Shown here piece after piece: positions 1 through 8,364 of a stretch of DNA of 64,000 bases. Origin of the DNA: Nostoc commune NIES-4072 (GTDB taxonomy: Bacteria; Cyanobacteriota; Cyanobacteriia; Cyanobacteriales; Nostocaceae); NCBI RefSeq assembly GCF_003113895.1, contig NZ_BDUD01000001.1:124001-188000 (forward strand). The letters are read 5' to 3'. The notes under the pieces were generated by a model. That model was not told the origin of the DNA, made no database searches, and saw nothing but the letters and a program-made list of their open reading frames with translations. How positions within the stretch are numbered: position 1 is the stretch's first letter; each line of letters starts with the position of its first letter. Made by a program: the position numbers and the translations under genes.

Positions 1-1408
1 TAAGAAAATCAATAGCTATCTCTGTTAGATTAATAGTTGGAATTGAAGGGAGTTCTTTGTTGTTTTTAATTAGGGCTTTAACTCTATCAAGATACTCTTT
101 CCAAAATTTTCCAGTTATTAAAGCTCCTAACTCTGCCAAATGATCTATACGAATATCTTCTGCAAAATCGATTTCGATATTCTTAGCTAAAATACCTTTA
201 CGCTGGAATTGAGCCAAATTAGTAGCTTTATCTGCTGCCTTGCTGGTTTTTACTTTACTCGGTACTGCATCAACAGTAAACTGCATTAAGCCTTTGATGT
301 CGAGGAAGAGATTGTAGTAGTCAGCATATTTCATCCCAATATTTCCCCGACTAAATCCAACTTTTCGGAGTTGAAGTTGATTAGCGCAGAGTTGTTTTAT
401 CGTATCAATAACGCGATCACCTAATCCTTCTCGACTAATTTTTGGAGCATCTTTTCTAGCTAAATAAATTACTCCTGTGGGTAGGTAAAGCAGTATTTCA
501 TAGTAGGTTTGATCCTCAGTATTGAGGCTAGTATGTGCTTCCATTAAGGCATTATTAACTACATTAGTTAATACACCCCGGTTTTCAGCAATGCTGTGAT
601 ATGTAAATTTTAGTTGTCCATCACTCAAATTATGTATAACTTCTTGGAGCCTAGAGTTCTCTGCGTCCTGGGGATGTTTAACAATTGAGGCGAGAGAATC
701 AGCCAAACAAGTTAAATCAGACAGACTGCGAAGGGTACGGTCTTTGAGAAGAGGATTCAACCCAAATTCAGAAAAATTCCAGTTAGTATCCCAACGACGT
801 TGAGCATTATAAGCCATACACAACAAATCATCTAGATACTCAGGGTAAGCTTCAGGATTTTCTGGATTTATAAAGTTATCTAGTCCTAACTGGTGAACTT
901 TTTTATCAATAATTTCACGATGTTCTGCTAACGGCAACTTGCGGCAGTTTTCAGGTACATCAGGAAACTTTTCAAAATCATGTAAAATAAATCCAGCAAT
1001 TACTAATCTACGTTCTCGCTCTTTCACCACTCGCTGCACTGTGGTATTGAGTTTTTCTAAACGTTTCTCAATTAAATTTGCTGGGAATAATCCATTTAGT
1101 AAGTGAGTATTCAGCGATTGGTCAGCAGCGTTATCTCGTCTAACTTTAGTTTTCCCTTCTGCTTCTCGCTGTTGGTCAATTTCATCAAAAAACTTACCGC
1201 CTTTCGCCGTTACACCAATTGCTATCCGCAACAGATTTGGTAAAACATACTCACCAAAGTCTGCCATTACCTTATCATCTGGATTTTGAGCCTCAATTGC
1301 TTCTCGTAATAGCTTGAGTGTTAATAATTCGCCTTCGCTTTCAATAGTGCGGTTTGAAGAATCACCATCAAAACCAAAATCACCTGATAACCAATCATCA
1401 TTAGACAT
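1..1408 (-). CDS. cas10d: Type I-D CRISPR Cas10d/Csc3 large subunit, N-terminal part (runs off the left edge)
   Basis: The reading frame is open from an ATG at 1408 to the window edge, about 469 residues, roughly half the usual family length. An HD motif (ILHDFEKFP, residues about 141-149) marks the HD nuclease domain, which in type I-D sits on Cas10d and not on Cas3. Residues about 95-120 (ADQSLNTHLLNGLFPANLIE) match my memory of the family. The protein is the large subunit of the I-D interference complex. A GGAG lies 9-12 bases before the ATG, and the upstream DUF1016 gene ends only 16 bases away, so the two are probably co-transcribed. csc2, csc1, cas6 and the adaptation genes would be expected beyond the left edge. 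The call rests on motif recognition and on the adjacent HD-less cas3'. Confidence 0.88.
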   Translation of the reverse strand, partial: MSNDDWLSGDFGFDGDSSNRTIESEGELLTLKLLREAIEAQNPDDKVMADFGEYVLPNLLRIAIGVTAKGGKFFDEIDQQREAEGKTKVRRDNAADQSLNTHLLNGLFPANLIEKRLEKLNTTVQRVVKERERRLVIAGFILHDFEKFPDVPENCRKLPLAEHREIIDKKVHQLGLDNFINPENPEAYPEYLDDLLCMAYNAQRRWDTNWNFSEFGLNPLLKDRTLRSLSDLTCLADSLASIVKHPQDAENSRLQEVIHNLSDGQLKFTYHSIAENRGVLTNVVNNALMEAHTSLNTEDQTYYEILLYLPTGVIYLARKDAPKISREGLGDRVIDTIKQLCANQLQLRKVGFSRGNIGMKYADYYNLFLDIKGLMQFTVDAVPSKVKTSKAADKATNLAQFQRKGILAKNIEIDFAEDIRIDHLAELGALITGKFWKEYLDRVKALIKNNKELPSIPTINLTEIAIDFL

Positions 1409-1424
1409 TTTCAAACTCCATTTT

Positions 1425-2450
1425 TTACTCCACGCCTTCTAGCAACTTGGCAACTTGCTCTGGAGCCGGAAGCTGATTTTTTAATTCTTGAGGCAACGTA
1501 GAAAACAGTTTATAAGTTGCTATACCAATTGGTTTATTCGATTCTCTGAGTGCATACTCAACAATAGTTTTATCTTTGGATTTGCAAAGAATAATTCCAA
1601 TTGAAAGATTTTCGTCTGGAAATCGAGATAAATCATCTAAAGCCGCCAGATAAAATTGCATTTTTCCCACATACTCAGGTAGGAACTCTCCAGTTTTTAA
1701 CTCAATCGCAACTAGACATTTTAATTGGCGGTGATACAGCAACAGGTCAATAAAAAATTCTTTATCGCCAACTTCTAAGCGATACTGACTACCAACAAAA
1801 GTAAACCGCCCACCCATTTTTTGCAAGAATGGTTCAACTCTTGCCAAAATCGTCTGTTCTAGCTGTCGTTCACTGTGTTCATCTGCTAGTTCTAAGAAAT
1901 CAAAAGTATATTCATCTTTGACAGCTAGTTTTAATTGGTTACGGATTTCTGCTGGAACAGTTTTATCAAAGTTAGTCTGATTCAACAGAGTCTTTTCATA
2001 GGTTTGATTTTCAATTTGGTGAATCAAAACATTCTTTGTCCAGCCAAATTTACGAGTCATTCTGATATAGAATTCCCGTTCTAGGTCATCTTTGCACTTC
2101 TCTACAATGACCAGATTGTGAGTCCATCCAATTTCTCGCACCATTGGTGCGAGTTTTTCATTGTTGACATAAGATTCATAAAAAAGCCTCATCCGCCAGA
2201 GGTTAGCAGCAGAAAATCCGCTAATTCCTGGAAACTCTGCTTGTAAGTCTTTTGCTAACTGTTCTACTACGGATTTTCCCCAACTAGCGCCCTGCTGTTG
2301 AGTAACAATTATCTGTCCAATGTCCCAGTAAAGGTTAATCATTTCCCGATTAACTGCTTTTAGTGCTTCGTACTGAGCTGAACGAATACGCTGTTTTAGT
2401 TCCATTAGTAGATGTCTGTAATCGTCTGAAATGGGGTTAATCATACTCAA
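1425..2450 (-). CDS. DUF1016 (YhcG-type) protein with PD-(D/E)XK nuclease fold
   Basis: 341 residues. The N-terminal half (about 10-150) is the helical DUF1016 N region, with signatures such as NLYWDIGQ and GFSAANLWRMRLFYE. The C-terminal half carries a PD-(D/E)XK-like core, FFIDLLLYHRQLKCLVAIELKTG (about residues 232-254), followed by PEYVGKMQFYL. Family members are common in defence islands and next to restriction systems; their substrate is poorly defined. The gene lies between cas3' and cas10d, on the same strand, ending 16 bases before cas10d. This is not a standard position for a cas gene, so it is probably an accessory or inserted defence gene carried on the cas transcript. The domain call is firm; a role in CRISPR immunity is inference. 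Confidence 0.85.
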   Translation of the reverse strand: MSMINPISDDYRHLLMELKQRIRSAQYEALKAVNREMINLYWDIGQIIVTQQQGASWGKSVVEQLAKDLQAEFPGISGFSAANLWRMRLFYESYVNNEKLAPMVREIGWTHNLVIVEKCKDDLEREFYIRMTRKFGWTKNVLIHQIENQTYEKTLLNQTNFDKTVPAEIRNQLKLAVKDEYTFDFLELADEHSERQLEQTILARVEPFLQKMGGRFTFVGSQYRLEVGDKEFFIDLLLYHRQLKCLVAIELKTGEFLPEYVGKMQFYLAALDDLSRFPDENLSIGIILCKSKDKTIVEYALRESNKPIGIATYKLFSTLPQELKNQLPAPEQVAKLLEGVE

Positions 2451-2719
2451 CTCTAATTTCTAGAAGTCCCTAAACTCAGTTCAGTAAAATTGAACTGAAA
2501 ATTTCCTGTGATTTTTAGGAAAGAGGGAAGCTTTGCTAAAACTCATTGCTTTAAGATTTGGTGTTACCAGTGACTCGCTCAACCATCAGCTTTCAATCTG
2601 TTGGGGATAGAGACTACCTACGCCTGACCTTAATACCGCAAGCTGCTAATGAGTTTCCCTCTGAGATGGGGATTCTCTAATTTAGTCTAGAGAAATCCCT
2701 AGATAAGCTATCGCATCAG

Positions 2720-2917
2720 TTATGCTGCCAATAACCGATATTGAAATTGGTTATGAGCAACTTTTCGCTTTTCAATTAAGTAGCCTTTCTTGCGAGCTTC
2801 AAACACCGTGTGTCCAAATCGCCAACTAACCTTAGCGGCTAGTTCGTCGCCTAAATGCCACTTACCATCTTTGAGAACTGAAATTAGTCGCTCAAGGTTT
2901 GTCAATTTGACAAGCAT
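2720..2917 (-). CDS. Small winged-helix-like protein (65 aa)
   Basis: The ATG at 2917 is chosen over the upstream in-frame one at 2947 because a near-perfect Shine-Dalgarno sequence, AAAGGAGGTGAT, precedes it. The 65-residue product begins MLVKLTNLERLISVLKDGKW and has the pattern of a small winged helix (LKDGKWHLGDELAAKVSWRFGHTVFEARKKGYLIEKR). Similar tiny proteins accompany cyanobacterial toxin-antitoxin and CRISPR loci. It lies in the cas3'-to-cas10d interval, same strand. It may be a DNA-binding regulator; no target is visible. Confidence 0.6.
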   Translation of the reverse strand: MLVKLTNLERLISVLKDGKWHLGDELAAKVSWRFGHTVFEARKKGYLIEKRKVAHNQFQYRLLAA

Positions 2918-3131
2918 GATTATCACCTCCTTTAAAAACTCTCTCATACAAATACTTCAGCCCAAATGCTTGTTGTATGGGGACTTCAGCAATTTGTATA
3001 ATCTGACGCTACATAATGCGATAGCTCTTGTCAAGCATTTTAATAAGATCAGACTTATTCAACAAATGATAAGCGTTGACTTATTCAACCTTGTATGAAA
3101 TCCTTGTATACATGGAGCTTTACGCGCACAA

Positions 3132-3238
3132 AAAATAATCCTTTGAAATCCCTATTAGGGATTGAAACGAATAAGTCTGTGCTTAAAACCGTAAGCTCTT
3201 GTCATAAATCAACTAAAATCCCTATTAGGGATTGAAAC
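3132..3238 (+). CRISPR. Decayed two-repeat CRISPR remnant at the cas3' 3' end
   Basis: Two copies of the 37-nt repeat found intact at 37.1-37.3 kb occur here in decayed form. The copy at 3202-3238 matches at 32 of 37 positions, having lost the first five. The copy at 3132-3168 keeps its last 23 bases perfectly (AAATCCCTATTAGGGATTG plus AAAC, 3146-3168) but is diverged before that. Repeat ends are 70 bases apart, which fits a 37-nt repeat plus a 33-nt spacer (3169-3201). Read in the usual crRNA sense (repeat ending GATTGAAAC) the remnant points rightward, against the cas genes. The second repeat stops one base before the cas3' stop codon. Confidence 0.75.
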
Positions 3239-3239
3239 T

Positions 3240-5417
3240 TCAAACAACCCATATCTCATCTCCTTTGCTTTTAAACGTGTATGCAAGGGTATCCAGCAGC
3301 AGTGCAGAGTGACCAAAAGCGATCGCATAGGGCGCAGTAGCATCATGAAAGCTATACTGATCGCTGATGCCATAAATCTGAAAATTCATCGGTAGCCTTA
3401 GCCGCATCCGCACTTCAGCAAGAGGACGGCGAATCACGTAACAAACCAAACCTTCCTTTTTTAGGCGTTTGTTAATTTCCCCAACCCAATAGTTGTCAGG
3501 TTGCCAAATTTCCACACCTGTCAAAACCTGAACTTTCCAAGCGTCAGCAATTGGCTGCAAGTTTCCAGAATAGGTAAATTTCCAGTTCAACCGTTCCTCT
3601 CGGTAGGAACGCAACTTCATAAATGCTAGACAATGAGCAAATCTACCTTTGGCAATGGATTGTCCGGTGCGTTCTACGGTTCCTTTGAGTGTCCGTATAA
3701 ATGCCGCTTCCGTCCACATTTCAATTTCTAAATTGCCCAAAATACCCGGTAAATCATAGGTTTTAAACCTATCAGCCTCGTTTTCTTCCGTTAAGTCGTA
3801 TAAACCACATTGCAAAGGACTTGAACCTCGAAAACTAGCAGCATCCTCAGCAATGGGATTTCCTGATTTACCAGAAAGTGCTTGCCAATCTTTCGCCCAT
3901 CCTTGAATACGTCCGGCTTGTGACTTCAGACTTGTTTCAAATACTTCCTCACAAGCTTCTTGAAACTTGTCTCGGCTTTGTGCATACTGTTGTTTAATTG
4001 TGCGATCGCTCAACTGATAAAACAGCCAAAATGATTGCACAGCCCCCCATCGACGATAATAACCACGAAAATCGTTGATTTGTCGATAATTCTCAGTGAT
4101 TGTATTGTGAAAAAAGGGGCGATCGCAAATACTATTTACCTCTAAAGATGGAACATCTACCTTAAATAAACGCTCTACTAAGAAATTAGGAACAAGAGCA
4201 AAAGCTGTAAAATTATCAAACTTTATTTCATGACCATCTTTTTCATATCCATCATGTCTTCCTAAGCGTCCTAAACGTTGAATAAAGTTACCTGCATCGA
4301 ATGATTCAAAAATTAGAAAATTGATTTTGAAATCAACCCCAACATCAATTGTGCTAGTGCCAATAACCAAGTCAGCCGAAAGACTTCGCTCCTTTTCTCC
4401 TTTTCCCGATAGCCCTGTATTCTCTCCAACTTTCAATCCGTAAGGCTGTAAAATTTCCCGAAAAAATTTAGTTAGGCGTTTGACTGCTGCAATTGAGTTA
4501 AGAATGATTGCGCCTTTACTTCCTGGATACTGCTGAAACTGAGCCAAAATCAAATCACTATTCTCTTTTAGCCAGGTTTCCGAAGCTTTGAACGATGGTT
4601 CCAAAGGAATAAAATTCAACGAAATTGTCCGTGCTACCTGTCGCCAGCCCTGTGTTTGCAGTTGCTGACCTTCTTCTGGTGTATCGGGGAATTGATATTT
4701 ATTTTGTTTGAGAGGATCAATTTCTTTACAACGAAATCCTGCTTTTTCTAATCGCCCAATTAAGTTTGTATCTGGTGTGGCTGAGAGAAACAGAAATTTC
4801 TTGCGGCGATTTGTACAGCGAATTAACAACATTGTGTTAATCACGCTAGCAATTTGGGGAGCAGCAAAAACGTGAAATTCATCAAAAATAAATAAGTCAA
4901 AATCTTTATCAATTCTGCCCCATAACTTATCTGGACTATCGCCGTGAATTATATAAGCACCTCGATGTAAGTAGTGAAAAATATCAGGGTTAGTTAATAA
5001 TGCTTCTCTCTGGTTAGTCAGAGTTGCGATCGCAGCTCCTTTTTTCAATCCCTCATTTTCAGCATAAATCTCTAAATCAGCCCCACTGAGTCGCACTACA
5101 CGCGGCTGATTTGCTGGCTGGAATTTTTCTACATATCCTCTAATCTGCGTTTCTTGATCGCGGGCGAGTTCATTGGTTGGGTAAAGTCCGATTGCAGAAA
5201 ATTCACCCTGAAGCACTTCTAGATAAGCCGCTAGACTTTTACCATCGCCAGTCATTGCAGTGTTGAACACAACATCAATATTTGGATCGCGCAATGCTTC
5301 TAAAGTTGCGGCTTGATGCCAAGAAAGCAACCAATCTTTAGGTAATTTCACACCGTCAGGTGTTGGGACGGTTTGAGAATAAACAGGCTTGAGAGTAATT
5401 TTGTATGCTTCCGTCAT
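3240..5417 (-). CDS. cas3: Type I-D CRISPR-associated helicase Cas3' (no HD domain)
   Basis: A 725-residue superfamily 2 helicase. Walker A is TGDGKS (residues 56-61), with a DEFH box (FDEFHVF), motif III LFLSATP, GTSTIDVGVDF, and motif VI QRLGRLGRHDG. There is no N-terminal HD nuclease domain, as expected for type I-D, where the nuclease lies on Cas10d. It would unwind target DNA recruited by the I-D Cascade complex. The ATG overlaps the TGA of the upstream DUF5615 gene by four bases, so translation is probably coupled to the toxin-antitoxin pair. CRISPR-repeat relics begin one base after the stop codon. Confidence 0.92.
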   Translation of the reverse strand: MTEAYKITLKPVYSQTVPTPDGVKLPKDWLLSWHQAATLEALRDPNIDVVFNTAMTGDGKSLAAYLEVLQGEFSAIGLYPTNELARDQETQIRGYVEKFQPANQPRVVRLSGADLEIYAENEGLKKGAAIATLTNQREALLTNPDIFHYLHRGAYIIHGDSPDKLWGRIDKDFDLFIFDEFHVFAAPQIASVINTMLLIRCTNRRKKFLFLSATPDTNLIGRLEKAGFRCKEIDPLKQNKYQFPDTPEEGQQLQTQGWRQVARTISLNFIPLEPSFKASETWLKENSDLILAQFQQYPGSKGAIILNSIAAVKRLTKFFREILQPYGLKVGENTGLSGKGEKERSLSADLVIGTSTIDVGVDFKINFLIFESFDAGNFIQRLGRLGRHDGYEKDGHEIKFDNFTAFALVPNFLVERLFKVDVPSLEVNSICDRPFFHNTITENYRQINDFRGYYRRWGAVQSFWLFYQLSDRTIKQQYAQSRDKFQEACEEVFETSLKSQAGRIQGWAKDWQALSGKSGNPIAEDAASFRGSSPLQCGLYDLTEENEADRFKTYDLPGILGNLEIEMWTEAAFIRTLKGTVERTGQSIAKGRFAHCLAFMKLRSYREERLNWKFTYSGNLQPIADAWKVQVLTGVEIWQPDNYWVGEINKRLKKEGLVCYVIRRPLAEVRMRLRLPMNFQIYGISDQYSFHDATAPYAIAFGHSALLLDTLAYTFKSKGDEIWVV

Positions 5418-5800
5418 TTGTCTTTTCCCTCCACCTCAATATCCTGATATTCTTGAATACTTCCTTGTCGAATTATCCATAATTTACCAGCCACATCTGC
5501 TGCTTCAAGTCCAGCAATTAGAGTTTCTGTAACTGTACGATAATCTTCAAAACTAGGACGAGATGGTAAACGAATGACTAGAATTACTGTATAGTAAGAA
5601 GGATTATATTTAAGACGATTTCCAAATCCTCTATCTATCGTTACTAAACATCTATTCTCGCTACGACAAATATCAATTAATTCCTCATCATGAGTTGAAA
5701 TTAAACCTTGTTCTCGGACAGTGGCAACATCATGTCCTGCAAGACGCAATAATGTAGCTACTCGCAAACTACCAAGATTTTCATCAAGTTTAATATTCAC
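5414..5800 (-). CDS. DUF5615 PIN-like toxin-type nuclease
   Basis: 128 residues with the classic DUF5615/VapC45-like layout: N-terminal KLDENL with an acidic residue, DVATVREQGL, DEELIDICRSENRCLVTIDRGF, and a C-terminal strand-helix region. Acidic residues in DEN, DEEL and TIDRGF match the predicted PIN-like metal site. It overlaps the upstream DUF433 gene by four bases and the downstream cas3' by four bases, giving a three-gene translationally coupled unit. DUF433 plus DUF5615 is a recognised candidate toxin-antitoxin pairing. Whether it guards the cas operon or is a passenger is inference. Confidence 0.85.
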   Translation of the reverse strand: MNIKLDENLGSLRVATLLRLAGHDVATVREQGLISTHDEELIDICRSENRCLVTIDRGFGNRLKYNPSYYTVILVIRLPSRPSFEDYRTVTETLIAGLEAADVAGKLWIIRQGSIQEYQDIEVEGKDK

Positions 5801-6057
5801 TTTTTTGATTCCTTTTGCAATCCTAAAGGAATTTCTACATAACTATCTCTTGTCATCTCCGCAGCGTATGTAATACAGGCTAGGATATCTTCTCTTTCCA
5901 AACCGGGATATTCTTCCAATATTGTTTCTATTTTTTCTCCACTTGCAAGAAGGTCGAGAATTAAACTAACCCATATACGATGACCTTTAATACAAGGTTT
6001 ACCAAAACAAATATTTGGATCGATGGAAATTCGGGATAGTAAATCGTTCTTAGTCAT
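5797..6057 (-). CDS. DUF433 family antitoxin (VapB45-like)
   Basis: The frame is open upstream to 6192, but the ATG at 6057 is preferred: it is preceded by GGAGAAG at good spacing, and the product then starts at the conserved MTKNDLLSRISIDPNICFGK. The DUF433 signature is complete in 86 residues: the ICFGKPCIKGHRIWVSLILDLLASG helix-turn-helix-like part, then EEYPGLEREDILACITYAAE. It is the likely antitoxin and repressor of the operon. The WYL gene starts 169 bases away on the other strand, so this gap must hold both promoters. Confidence 0.85.
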   Translation of the reverse strand: MTKNDLLSRISIDPNICFGKPCIKGHRIWVSLILDLLASGEKIETILEEYPGLEREDILACITYAAEMTRDSYVEIPLGLQKESKK

Positions 6058-6226
6058 TGAAACTTCTCCAAATTTGTCGTAATTCTTCTCAATGAATCCT
6101 CTTCTCCTAATTCTATATTCGGACTTACACTTAAATAGTGTCCGTAACTGGTTGTTAAAAACTATATTGACACGCAAAATAGAAGTTGACAAGAGAGTTT
6201 ACGTATAAAGCACACGGACATTTTTA

Positions 6227-7093
6227 ATGAGTCGAAAAGGTCAATCCATTACACTGTCGATATCAGAACGTGATAAAGCCGAGCTAGAAGCGATCGCTCG
6301 TGAATTCGGTATGATGTGGGGAGAAGAGCCTAACATCTCGAAGTTAATTAAAGCGATCGCTCAACGTAAGTTACTCATCGGTAACAATAACGATTGGAAA
6401 GAACCACGCATCAGGGCATTACATAGATGTATCAATGCGTTGACAGACATCGGGCAAATTGAACAAGCCCAAATTATTGCAAACTTACTTCTCGAACGCA
6501 GCGAACTATCATTACCGTTGCGGGGCGAAATCGAACGTTTCTTAGAGAATTTGCCCCCACCTTGGCGCTTAGAAATAGATCGCTACATCTTGCGCGAAGA
6601 GCCTTTTCAGCTTTCCTATCAAGATGCAGCAGAGCGTGTGTTTAATTTTACCGTTCGCCATGCCAAAGTTACACCCCACGAAAAGCGGCAATATCTTGAT
6701 TGTTGGTGTGAAGAAACAGAAGGAAACTTTGATATACCAGAACTGGTTCACAACTGGAGTTTGCGATTAGACAGGATTACAGAAGCTGCTGTCATGCCAA
6801 TTTCTGGTGAGTGGCGTACTAATTTGGCTGAGATAGAAGTGGAAATGCATCTATTTGCTGGCTTGGCTTTTGCCTATCAAGCTAAACCAGAAGATGAAAT
6901 TAATGAATGGTTACCAGATAAAGCGCGAGTCCGGCGAGTTGTTAGGCGAGTATCTAGTACATTTTGGTTTATACGAGAAGTCATGCAGTACGCACCTGAT
7001 TGTGTAGTGATATTACCAGAGAATGTGCGCGATCGCCTGAAAGAAAAACTCCGCACCCTATGTCAGTTGTACGATATCGAAACCAGGGAATGA
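6227..7093 (+). CDS. WYL-domain regulator beside the type I-D operon
   Basis: 288 residues. The N-terminus (SITLSISERDKAELEAIAREFG) looks like a short ribbon-helix-helix or wHTH-type DNA-binding segment, and the rest has WYL-family features: RVFNFTVRHAKVTPHEKRQYLDCWCEE, then ELVHNWSLRLDRI, and a WCX-like C-terminus with RVRRVVRRVSSTFWFIREV. WYL proteins commonly regulate CRISPR and other defence loci; in Synechocystis a WYL protein (Sll7009) has been reported as a repressor of the I-D locus. It is divergent from the DUF433-DUF5615-cas3' operon, the normal place for a regulator of it. The ligand is unknown. Confidence 0.8.
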   Translation: MSRKGQSITLSISERDKAELEAIAREFGMMWGEEPNISKLIKAIAQRKLLIGNNNDWKEPRIRALHRCINALTDIGQIEQAQIIANLLLERSELSLPLRGEIERFLENLPPPWRLEIDRYILREEPFQLSYQDAAERVFNFTVRHAKVTPHEKRQYLDCWCEETEGNFDIPELVHNWSLRLDRITEAAVMPISGEWRTNLAEIEVEMHLFAGLAFAYQAKPEDEINEWLPDKARVRRVVRRVSSTFWFIREVMQYAPDCVVILPENVRDRLKEKLRTLCQLYDIETRE

Positions 7094-7097
7094 AAGA

Positions 7098-7358
7098 ATG
7101 CCAGAAATTAGCCGTTTTTTCGGAATTATCATCACGATGTACTATAACGACCATCCACCGCCACACTTTCACGTTCGCTACAATAACCAGAAAGCCATAG
7201 TCAGCATTCAAACCCTAGAAATTTTAGAAGGAGAACTGACTGCCAGACTCTTTAAACTGGTAACAGAATGGGCAATTTTGCATCAAGTCGAATTGATGGA
7301 AAACTGGGAACTAGCTAGAGACAATCAAACCTTACAGAAAATTTCCCCATTAGAGTAA
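7098..7358 (+). CDS. DUF4160 domain protein
   Basis: 86 residues with the DUF4160 hallmark at the N-terminus: PEISRFFGIIITMYYNDHPP followed by PHFHVRY, then EGELTARLFKLVTEWAILHQVELMENWE. Function is unknown; the family is nearly always paired with DUF2442, and such pairs are suspected toxin-antitoxin or regulatory modules. It follows the WYL gene by four bases and precedes the DUF2442 gene by three, so the three look like one transcript. Confidence 0.85.
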   Translation: MPEISRFFGIIITMYYNDHPPPHFHVRYNNQKAIVSIQTLEILEGELTARLFKLVTEWAILHQVELMENWELARDNQTLQKISPLE

Positions 7359-7361
7359 ATC

Positions 7362-7655
7362 ATGCTCAAAGATATAATTGCAGTTGAACCAAAAGAAAAC
7401 TATCAGCTTCACATCCGCTTTGAAGATGACGTTGAAGGAGTAATTGATATTAGTAAAATCGTTAAATTTACAGGTGTATTTGCGCCTCTGCAAGATAAAG
7501 AATACTTTGCTAAAGTGTGCGTCAACCCTGAATACGGAACAATTCAATGGGAATCGGGAGCCGACTTAGACCCAGATGTTATTTATGCTTTGATTACAAA
7601 ACAGCCCATTCCACAATATCAACTAAGTTCTGTTTCAGCTAATTCTGCTGATTGA
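7362..7655 (+). CDS. DUF2442 domain protein
   Basis: 97 residues. DUF2442 features are visible: AVEPKENYQLHIRFEDDVEG, DISKIVKFTGVFAPLQDKEYF, and VNPEYGTIQWESGADLDPDVIYALI. It is the usual partner of DUF4160, encoded three bases upstream. The family is thought to be antitoxin-like or DNA-binding; no experimental function is known to me. A ten-base-pair hairpin at 7696-7716 follows the stop and may end the operon. Confidence 0.85.
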   Translation: MLKDIIAVEPKENYQLHIRFEDDVEGVIDISKIVKFTGVFAPLQDKEYFAKVCVNPEYGTIQWESGADLDPDVIYALITKQPIPQYQLSSVSANSAD

Positions 7656-8364
7656 AATTACAAAAACCCAACCTTGAACTTTCCTTCAACTCTTTCCCTC
7701 TCCGACTCGGAGAGGGACGGTTTTACATAGTAAAACCAGGGAGAGGTTTTTATTTGCAACCCCTAACATACTTGACAAAAGTACACTTCCATAAGATGCA
7801 CTCATGTAGCCGTTATCTGCGATCGCCTATAGTCATCTACAATACGTAAGTAAGACAAATCACGTAATAACAAGGCTTCCAGACATCAATTCTAAAAATT
7901 AAAGAAAAAAATAATTACTAATTGCTTAAAAATTCCGGTTTATTTGGCTTTGGGGTGATAAATAAAAATAATAGCGTTGAATGTCATGCTTCTTAACACG
8001 AAGGATTACTGAAATTCTTCGTTGCTTTCAGGATGACCAGAGTACATCAAACAACATCTGCCGCCAATCAGTTTTTTGCTGGCGATAGTTCTGCGCTACC
8101 AAGCCTTTTGATGCAGCTACATCAATAGGCTTCTACCACAAAAATTGCTCTAGATGTATCTAAGTAACGCTGATAAAGTCTAAAGATGCCACAGTATCTA
8201 GGAGCGAATTCTAAAGCAATTGTAAAAGACTTGGTGCCATTTTGGCAGGTTTTTATCCCAAATATGGGATATTAGTAGATTGTACAAATCTCTATTGTTA
8301 TTCACTATCTACCGACAACTGCTGAGTACAAGTTTAAGTAATTTAATGAAGTAGGAAATAATAC
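7656..8364. other. Intergenic, 0.7 kb, with one strong hairpin
   Basis: A hairpin (CCCTCTCCGA, one base, TCGGAGAGGG) lies at 7696-7716, followed by a copy of the dispersed GTAAAACCAGGGAGAGG repeat that recurs near 44.3 and 63.4 kb. Two very short open frames (7981-8088, 35 codons with five cysteine codons; 8033-8128, 31 codons) lie upstream of the kinase gene, but neither has a ribosome binding site, so I do not call them genes. Confidence 0.6.
7696..7716 (+). terminator. Hairpin after the DUF2442 gene
   Basis: Ten-base-pair perfect stem with a one-base centre, 40 bases after the DUF2442 stop; only a short T run (GGTTTTAC) follows. It could be a weak terminator or a mobile palindrome. Confidence 0.45.

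Noticed and set aside
2790..3098. 102-codon plus-strand frame opposite the winged-helix gene
   Set aside because: It is antisense to a gene with a very strong Shine-Dalgarno sequence and its translation looks random.
7652..7849. 65-codon frame after the DUF2442 gene
   Set aside because: It runs through a hairpin and a dispersed repeat and has no coding character.
7981..8128. Lanthipeptide precursor genes upstream of the kinase
   Set aside because: Two frames of 31 and 35 codons overlap each other, have no ribosome binding sites and show no leader/core division; kept only as weak candidates in the finding.
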